DNA from: Candidatus Dojkabacteria bacterium
Lineage (GTDB): Bacteria > Patescibacteriota > Dojkabacteria > GCA-002793355
Length of the DNA stretch: 10,018 nucleotides
Assembly: GCA_027033525.1 (NCBI GenBank)
Contig: JALVLD010000120.1
Coordinates: forward strand, 1 to 10,018
Reading direction: 5' to 3'
Shown piece by piece: positions 5,837-10,018 of the stretch (positions are counted from its first letter, which is position 1; each line of letters opens with the position of its first letter). The position numbers and the translations under genes were made by a program. The notes under the pieces are model-generated. The model made no database searches. It was not told where the DNA came from and worked only from the letters and a program-made list of their open reading frames with translations.

Positions 5837-6895
5837 CTACCTACCCCGATTAATTACCCACTGACTTAACTCGGTTAAAATTTGCCTTATCCTACTTGTA
5901 ATTGGTGCACGCTGCAAACTTTGTAGGGCAAGTTCATAATAATTAGCAAGTAAATGCCTGGCGTATTTTAATGCACCTGTACTAATCAAAATATCCCTTA
6001 TTTGGTTTGCCTGATTCTCTGTTAACTCTTGGTTGCCCAAAAGTTCTAAAAGTTGGTTCTTAATATCACTCCCACCTTCCTTTAACGCGTAGGCTACAAG
6101 TATAGTATTCTTGCCCTCTTTAAAATCCGAGATACTATCTTTCCCCGTTTTGTCCGGCTTGCCAAAGGCACCTATGATATCGTCCTGGATTTGATACGCT
6201 ATGCCTAAATGCACGGCAAAATCACGCAAGGTTACAGGTAATCTTTTCCGCATTAACGCAAGCCCTAACCTAAACGGCAAGACAAAAGTGTAGTAGGCTG
6301 TTTTATATTTATACACTGTTAAAACTTGCTCCACTACATCCTGGTTTATCTTCTTTCTGAAATTTACTGCTGTGTTTAAAATGTCTAGACCCTGGCCAAC
6401 AATTGTATTATTTATATTTGTAACTACAATATCCGCAAACTCATGCGGAAATCGGGCTAATAAAACTGTTGCAAAATTAAAAAGCAAATCACTTACCAAT
6501 ACTGCACAACTGTCTGCTACCAAATCCAACCTGCCCGGATTTACTTGCCCGTGCAAACTTTGTCTAAAAAACATATGGGCAGTTGCCTTCCCTCGTCTTA
6601 ACAAGGATCGGTCTACGATATCATCTTGCACCAACAAAGCGGCATGTATTGCTTCAAGGGCATACCCTAACTGTAATATCTTTGTCCCTAAATACATTCG
6701 CTTCGACTTGCTGTTTGCTGCTAAATACACTAAAAATGGACGCACTCTTTTCCCTCCTGCAAGAGACGACTTCGCCTGCAAATATAATTGTTGCCCAATT
6801 TCGACTCTAAGCTGAGGCTTAAAAAAACGATTTACAATAGGCGTAAAACCATCTTCGAAGTGCCGCAAAAAATTGTTATAAACTGCTCTAAACAT
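5837..6895 (-). CDS. Polyprenyl diphosphate synthase (trans-type isoprenyl synthase)
   Basis: Class I (E)-prenyltransferase that extends allylic diphosphates with isopentenyl diphosphate, probably supplying geranylgeranyl or longer chains. The 352 residues show GGKRVRP (47-53) for substrate binding, the first aspartate-rich motif DDIVD (91-95) followed by Arg100/Arg101, KT (198-199), and the second aspartate-rich motif QDDIIG (237-242) with downstream lysines. Residues before the first motif are AALLVQ, with small Ala86 five positions upstream and no FPP-synthase insertion, which favours a product longer than C15; this is inference. The ATG follows the rpmA stop after a second tandem TAA, so translation is probably coupled in the rplU operon. 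In Escherichia coli the octaprenyl synthase gene ispB also neighbours rplU-rpmA, but divergently. Confidence 0.93.
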   Translation of the reverse strand: MFRAVYNNFLRHFEDGFTPIVNRFFKPQLRVEIGQQLYLQAKSSLAGGKRVRPFLVYLAANSKSKRMYLGTKILQLGYALEAIHAALLVQDDIVDRSLLRRGKATAHMFFRQSLHGQVNPGRLDLVADSCAVLVSDLLFNFATVLLARFPHEFADIVVTNINNTIVGQGLDILNTAVNFRKKINQDVVEQVLTVYKYKTAYYTFVLPFRLGLALMRKRLPVTLRDFAVHLGIAYQIQDDIIGAFGKPDKTGKDSISDFKEGKNTILVAYALKEGGSDIKNQLLELLGNQELTENQANQIRDILISTGALKYARHLLANYYELALQSLQRAPITSRIRQILTELSQWVINRGR

Positions 6896-6898
6896 TTA

Positions 6899-7168
6899 TT
6901 AGTCAAGTGGCTTAACACTTACCACTGTTCTTATTCTACCGGAGCGTTTAACCTTAGTAAATACTACAGTACCGCTTGCTCTTGCAATAAGATCGTAATT
7001 GCGAGCAAGTTTAACATTTTCACCTGGATAATATTTAGTGCCACGCTGCCGAACTAAAATGCTTCCAGCATTAACGAATTGCCCTGCTCCAACCTTTAAA
7101 CCTAACCTTTTGCCTACAACATTTGCTTTTTGATGGGCTCTTGCGCCTGCTGATTTAACGTGTGCCAT
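6899..7168 (-). CDS. rpmA: 50S ribosomal protein bL27
   Basis: bL27 sits at the peptidyl-transferase side of the large subunit, with its N-terminal tail reaching toward the P-site tRNA. The 89 residues are full length. Conserved blocks include the MAHVKSAG start, KRLGLKVGAGQFVNAGSILV (20-39), RQRGTKYYPGENV (40-52) and ASGTVVF (64-70). The N-terminus begins directly with MAH and lacks the cleavable extension seen in Firmicutes, which agrees with the absence of a Prp protease gene between rplU and rpmA. It lies 15 nt after the methyltransferase gene. There is no Shine-Dalgarno, but a TAAAAT sits 6 nt before the ATG. Confidence 0.96.
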   Translation of the reverse strand: MAHVKSAGARAHQKANVVGKRLGLKVGAGQFVNAGSILVRQRGTKYYPGENVKLARNYDLIARASGTVVFTKVKRSGRIRTVVSVKPLD

Positions 7169-7174
7169 AGCTAG

Positions 7175-7180
7175 ATTTTA
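7175..7180 (-). promoter_or_regulatory. Possible internal -10 box for rpmA
   Basis: Minus-strand TAAAAT ends 6 nt before the rpmA ATG, the same spacing as the stronger boxes before other genes in the window. No -35 is seen. It is weak alone and is listed because of the repeated pattern. Confidence 0.3.
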
Positions 7181-7183
7181 ACA

Positions 7184-8395
7184 TTAAAGCTTTTCAATTA
7201 CAACAAGTTGGCGTGCAACTATAGAATTAGGACGTCTCCATGTCAACTTACCAGCATTAAAATTGACTACTTTCCATCTATTTCTATTTATCTCAAGGTT
7301 TGGCTCATACCAAGTTCCGTCTCTTACTTTAAAGGCAGGGACTATAAAAACTATTCTTCCTTCGGGGTTTATAAGATAAGAAGCATGACGCAAAAAAGCC
7401 TTGTACAGCCCCCTTAACGAGCTCCACACTGCAGCTGCTAACTTTCTTGTTGCAAATGGTCTACTTCTAGGCTTCCCTAAATAAGGCTCTGTCACAATAG
7501 CATCGAAACGCCCGAACCTTGCAATATCTCTTAGAATTTTATTGTTTAGTGGATTGCGCTTAATATCGTGTTTAAAAAGCCTATATTTAAGTTGTTTCAC
7601 TAAACCTATCTCTTTTAACCATGCCACGTTTTTTTCGGCTTTTTGCAAAACTTCTTTGTTTACATCAGAGCCATAAGAATAATAGGATAAAAGCTGACCC
7701 TGCATAATAAGAGTACCTAGTCCACAAAATGGATCCCAAAAACCACCTACTTCCCTAGGGATATTGGCCAAATTAAGCATAATACGTGCTAATTTAGATG
7801 GCAACATGCCAATCTTCATATCTCGCTCTGGGCGTGAGTAATCTAGAGAGCTCCACAAATCTATATCTTGAACCTGCTGCAAGAAACCAACCACCACCTT
7901 ATCCCTACTTGGCAAAGCAACTATATCTATTTGGAGCCCACCTTTATTTAATATTTTGTTCGAACTTGCAGTATTTAATACCGCTTGCCGCATACTTCCA
8001 ACGATCTTGACCTTTTTGCCTAACTTTGCTGAAACAGACTCCCCAATACTTAACTTTAAATCATGAGTCCCTATATTTAATGAACCATATACACTTAAAC
8101 CTAAATACTTTCTAGAAAAACTAGGGACTAGTTCTGTAATTTTTGCAACCAAATTATTTAGTTTGAGATCAGAGAGCTTTAGCTCAAGTTTTAGCTTCAC
8201 GACTTTTACTGTTCCACCTAAACGCCAAAAGTTAGCGCTTAAGTGCGTATCCGCCACGTTTACAAACATTTTGTCGTGAAACCTCAATGTTTCAGCAGTC
8301 TTACACTTAAAAACCTCACAAAATTCTGCAACAGATACTCCTGTATTACTGCCTAAAAAAACAATATGCGAATATTTTTCTAATAGCTGGGACAT
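7184..8395 (-). CDS. Trm11-like RNA methyltransferase (THUMP + Rossmann-fold)
   Basis: A 403-residue S-adenosylmethionine-dependent methyltransferase resembling the Trm11/UPF0020 group, whose studied members make N2-methylguanosine in tRNA. The N-terminal 60-180 region looks THUMP-like and includes NTASSNKILNKGGLQIDIVA (141-160). The linker SRPERDMKIGMLPSKLARIM (187-206) is characteristic of the group. The catalytic domain has motif I DPFCGLGT (221-228), acidic Asp244 in GSDV and motif IV TEPY (302-305) in place of DPPY or NPPY. I recall TEPYLG from related CPR proteins, so it may be a lineage variant and not a defect. The substrate (tRNA guanine or rRNA) cannot be fixed from sequence. It lies 13 nt after rplU and 15 nt before rpmA, with a TATAAT 5 nt before its ATG. 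Confidence 0.85.
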   Translation of the reverse strand: MSQLLEKYSHIVFLGSNTGVSVAEFCEVFKCKTAETLRFHDKMFVNVADTHLSANFWRLGGTVKVVKLKLELKLSDLKLNNLVAKITELVPSFSRKYLGLSVYGSLNIGTHDLKLSIGESVSAKLGKKVKIVGSMRQAVLNTASSNKILNKGGLQIDIVALPSRDKVVVGFLQQVQDIDLWSSLDYSRPERDMKIGMLPSKLARIMLNLANIPREVGGFWDPFCGLGTLIMQGQLLSYYSYGSDVNKEVLQKAEKNVAWLKEIGLVKQLKYRLFKHDIKRNPLNNKILRDIARFGRFDAIVTEPYLGKPRSRPFATRKLAAAVWSSLRGLYKAFLRHASYLINPEGRIVFIVPAFKVRDGTWYEPNLEINRNRWKVVNFNAGKLTWRRPNSIVARQLVVIEKL

Positions 8396-8400
8396 GTTAT

Positions 8401-8406
8401 ATTATA
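8401..8406 (-). promoter_or_regulatory. -10-like box before the methyltransferase gene
   Basis: Minus-strand TATAAT lies between the rplU stop and the methyltransferase ATG, ending 5 nt before the ATG. No -35 match is seen, so it may be a weak internal leaderless promoter inside the operon. Confidence 0.4.
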
Positions 8407-8408
8407 AA

Positions 8409-8822
8409 CTACTTTTCGGTTGACTTGGCCTTAGTACTTGCCGCCCTTTTAGCGACTTTTCTCTCGGATTTTGTGCCCTTGGTTATTCTAGTTGCTTTTT
8501 GCCCAGGAACAACGATCTCTTTCACACGCAACCTTGTGTACAAGTTGCGGTAACCCCAGCGTTTTCTATATCGTGATTTAGCCTTATACTTAAATCCCTG
8601 TTTTTTAGCCCCCTTAACTTGTTTTATTACAAAAGCTATAACCTTTGCCCCATCTACAAATGGCGTGCCTAATATAAAGTCGTCATCTGTGCCAATTGCA
8701 AGCACTTCTTTAAACTCTATGTCTTTCCCCTCTGGCGCCTGAATGCGGGGGATTTCGAGGGTGTCTCCTTCTTCTACAAAATACTGATGGTTACCTTTTT
8801 TGACTATTGCATATTTGTTCAT
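8409..8822 (-). CDS. rplU: 50S ribosomal protein bL21
   Basis: bL21 is a large-subunit assembly protein that binds domain I of 23S rRNA. The N-terminus MNKYAIVKKGNHQYFVEEGD (1-20) matches the family pattern YAIIKTGGKQYKVEEGD. The basic loop KYKAKSRYRKRWGYRN (78-93) and TRLRVKEI (96-103) match the conserved RNA-binding end. At 137 residues it is about 30 longer than the Escherichia coli protein because of a Lys/Ala/Thr-rich basic tail from about residue 108. It is the first gene of the operon continuing through the methyltransferase, rpmA and prenyl synthase. The promoter places transcription start at the ATG, and no Shine-Dalgarno is present. Confidence 0.95.
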   Translation of the reverse strand: MNKYAIVKKGNHQYFVEEGDTLEIPRIQAPEGKDIEFKEVLAIGTDDDFILGTPFVDGAKVIAFVIKQVKGAKKQGFKYKAKSRYRKRWGYRNLYTRLRVKEIVVPGQKATRITKGTKSERKVAKRAASTKAKSTEK

Positions 8823-8828
8823 ATGCCA

Positions 8829-8857
8829 ATTCTATCTAAAAAGTAAATAGAAATCAA
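8829..8857 (-). promoter_or_regulatory. Promoter of the rplU operon (leaderless)
   Basis: Minus-strand -35 TTGATT (8852-8857), exact 17-nt spacer, -10 TAGAAT (8829-8834), then 6 nt to the rplU ATG. The predicted transcript start is the A of the ATG, so the mRNA would be leaderless. This is the best two-box example of that arrangement here. Confidence 0.6.
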
Positions 8858-8940
8858 ATACACTATGGCAACCCGCAAACCCACGTACCCGCTATTAATT
8901 TTATGCAACACCAACTAAATAACAACCAACCCCATCGCTA

Positions 8941-8983
8941 ATTTTGTAGAACACTGGCTAATAGCCAATCCACTCTACAAAAT
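8941..8983 (-). terminator. Hairpin at the end of the RimK-like gene
   Basis: Perfect 10-bp arms ATTTTGTAGA (8941-8950) and TCTACAAAAT (8974-8983) enclose a second small stem TGGCT/AGCCA. The base of the stem overlaps the TGA stop of the ligase gene. No U-run follows, so termination efficiency is uncertain. It may mainly protect the transcript 3' end or insulate the rplU promoter downstream. Confidence 0.5.
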
Positions 8984-9939
8984 CACATTACCAAATATTC
9001 TAACAGCCTCTTTGCTACATTAATTCCAGTAGCTAACTCGAACCCCTTAAACTGTGCATTTATATTAACCTCTAGGACGTATACATTCCCTTCGGTATCA
9101 TACATTAAATCTATTCCTGCATACTCCAAGCCAAAGGTTTTTATAATTCTGCGTACTAAAGACTTTTCTAAATTTGTAAGCTCGTATACTTCAACGCTCC
9201 CACCAGCCGAAAAATTAGTAACAAGTGCATCTTTACCAGCTATACGTCTCATTGCTCCCAACACCTGCCCGCCGACCACTAAAACCCTAATATCCCATCG
9301 TGTTTGTAACTTCTTTTGAATGAATAAATATGACGGAAATTCATACTGAGAATATTTTTCCTTCAACTGTTTAAACGAGTGTGCTACTGCCGCACCTCTG
9401 CCATGAGAACCTTTATGTGGTTTCAAAAATACTGGAAACCCTAAGATTTTTGGAACCTGTGCTAAAGCCTCCTTACTCGCACTAAATACGGTTGGCACAA
9501 AAGGGATTTTATATTTAACAAAATCCGCATGTTGCCACAGCTTATTTAAAGATGGCTGTTGCAAAATCTTCCCATTAAATACCCGTATTCCTCTCTCGTT
9601 AAAGAACTCTATAACAAATCGTTTTAACTCCCTATTTTGCTGCACATTTTTTGACGCTAACCCTCTAAATAAAACACCAATAACTCCATCTAAATTTAAA
9701 CTCAAGCGCCCAGGCTTTATTAAAAACTTCTTTTTCTTAGGTTTTCTTTTTGCAATAGCCTCAATAACACTAGGACTTACCCACAACTCAACTTGGTGCT
9801 TGGCCCTTGGTTTTAATGCAACCAATAAAGATGTCATATGCAATAACTCCAAATGAACCCCTAAAGCCTGGCTTTCCTGTATAAGTCTATTCACTTCATA
9901 GGAATCTGTATAATTACTAACTAATATTACACGGCTCAT
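8983..9939 (-). CDS. RimK-like ATP-grasp ligase
   Basis: ATP-grasp enzymes of the RimK/LysX group form amide bonds between a carboxylate and an amino acid; RimK itself adds glutamates to the C-terminus of ribosomal protein bS6. The 318 residues comprise an N-terminal pre-ATP-grasp region (1-125), then FPVFLKPHKGSHGRG (168-182) with the ATP-binding Lys173 and glycine-rich loop. DIRVLVVGG (216-224) follows, then NFSAGGS (242-248), and AGIDLMYD with Asp277. VLEVNINAQFKGFE (288-301) carries metal ligands Glu290 and Asn292. The final loop differs from the NASPGLEGI typical of RimK, so the substrate is not certain. The translation-related neighbourhood is compatible with a ribosomal protein target, but this is weak evidence. 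The ATG has a strong Shine-Dalgarno, and a promoter is visible upstream. Confidence 0.85.
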   Translation of the reverse strand: MSRVILVSNYTDSYEVNRLIQESQALGVHLELLHMTSLLVALKPRAKHQVELWVSPSVIEAIAKRKPKKKKFLIKPGRLSLNLDGVIGVLFRGLASKNVQQNRELKRFVIEFFNERGIRVFNGKILQQPSLNKLWQHADFVKYKIPFVPTVFSASKEALAQVPKILGFPVFLKPHKGSHGRGAAVAHSFKQLKEKYSQYEFPSYLFIQKKLQTRWDIRVLVVGGQVLGAMRRIAGKDALVTNFSAGGSVEVYELTNLEKSLVRRIIKTFGLEYAGIDLMYDTEGNVYVLEVNINAQFKGFELATGINVAKRLLEYLVM

Positions 9940-9945
9940 TTATCT

Positions 9946-9951
9946 CTCCTT
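9946..9951 (-). promoter_or_regulatory. Shine-Dalgarno of the RimK-like gene
   Basis: Minus-strand AAGGAG with 6 nt to the ATG is the only well-placed ribosome binding site in the window. It fixes this start and shows that SD-led initiation exists alongside the apparent leaderless starts. Confidence 0.8.
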
Positions 9952-9971
9952 TAATTTATTTAATTTGCCTA

Positions 9972-9999
9972 ACAATACCGATAAAAAATCTCGTGTCAA
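9972..9999 (-). promoter_or_regulatory. Promoter of the RimK-like gene
   Basis: Minus-strand consensus -35 TTGACA (9994-9999), 16-nt spacer and -10 TATTGT (9972-9977, 4 of 6 matches). The predicted leader of about 25-30 nt contains the Shine-Dalgarno, as expected for a leadered transcript. Confidence 0.45.
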
Positions 10000-10018
10000 C
10001 AAAACATACAAAATTCCA

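Noticed and set aside
6372..7057. Plus-strand open frames opposite the prenyl synthase and rpmA genes
   Set aside because: Shadows of clear conserved genes on the other strand.
1..10018. Alternative genetic code with UGA as glycine, as in some CPR groups
   Set aside because: The RimK-like gene ends at TGA immediately before a hairpin, and no conserved frame requires UGA to be read through.
1..10018. CRISPR array, insertion sequence or rRNA gene
   Set aside because: No regularly spaced repeats, no transposase-like frame with terminal repeats and no rRNA sequence were seen on either strand.

Overview
The window looks like a compact, AT-rich bacterial chromosome of the Candidate Phyla Radiation (Patescibacteria), possibly Microgenomates or Katanobacteria. 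This assignment rests on remembered family traits, not on a search. The traits are an FtsH whose pore loop reads MLVG, a Trm11-like methyltransferase with a TEPY motif, a small FtsB/DivIC-type division protein, an unusual Xer-like recombinase ending in an NDIRNTF active-site motif, and very short intergenic gaps. The standard bacterial code fits: TAA, TAG and TGA all serve as stops.

Layout. Positions 1-1899 (minus) hold the first 633 codons of the membrane protease FtsH, whose 3' end lies outside the window. Upstream of it on the same strand are a tRNA with a CAU anticodon (1929-2002, elongator Met or Ile2) and a Xer-type tyrosine recombinase (2083-2961). A divergent promoter region separates the recombinase from a plus-strand FtsB/DivIC-like gene (3098-3448), which runs tail to tail into an initiator tRNA-fMet (3454-3525, minus). 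Next comes a block richer in G+C than its neighbours (3541-4632), with a strong stem-loop, a purine-rich stretch and an unrecognised Trp-rich 301-residue protein (3727-4632, minus).

The right half is housekeeping. RsmA/KsgA (4944-5819, plus) converges on a tight minus-strand operon read in the order rplU (8409-8822), Trm11-like methyltransferase (7184-8395), rpmA (6899-7168), polyprenyl diphosphate synthase (5837-6895). A RimK-like ATP-grasp ligase (8983-9939, minus) precedes that operon and is separated from it by a hairpin. Most genes serve translation: two tRNAs, two large-subunit proteins, a 16S rRNA dimethylase, an RNA methyltransferase and possibly a ribosomal-protein-modifying ligase. 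FtsH and the FtsB-like protein serve the envelope and division, and the prenyl synthase supplies polyprenyl carriers.

A recurring regulatory theme is a TATAAT-like hexamer only 5-8 nt before the start codon of ftsH, ftsB, rsmA, rplU, the methyltransferase gene and rpmA. This suggests leaderless transcripts; only the RimK-like gene has a well-spaced Shine-Dalgarno. The features most worth follow-up are the orphan GC-shifted gene block, the leaderless promoter pattern, and the catalytic-residue substitutions in the recombinase and in RsmA.
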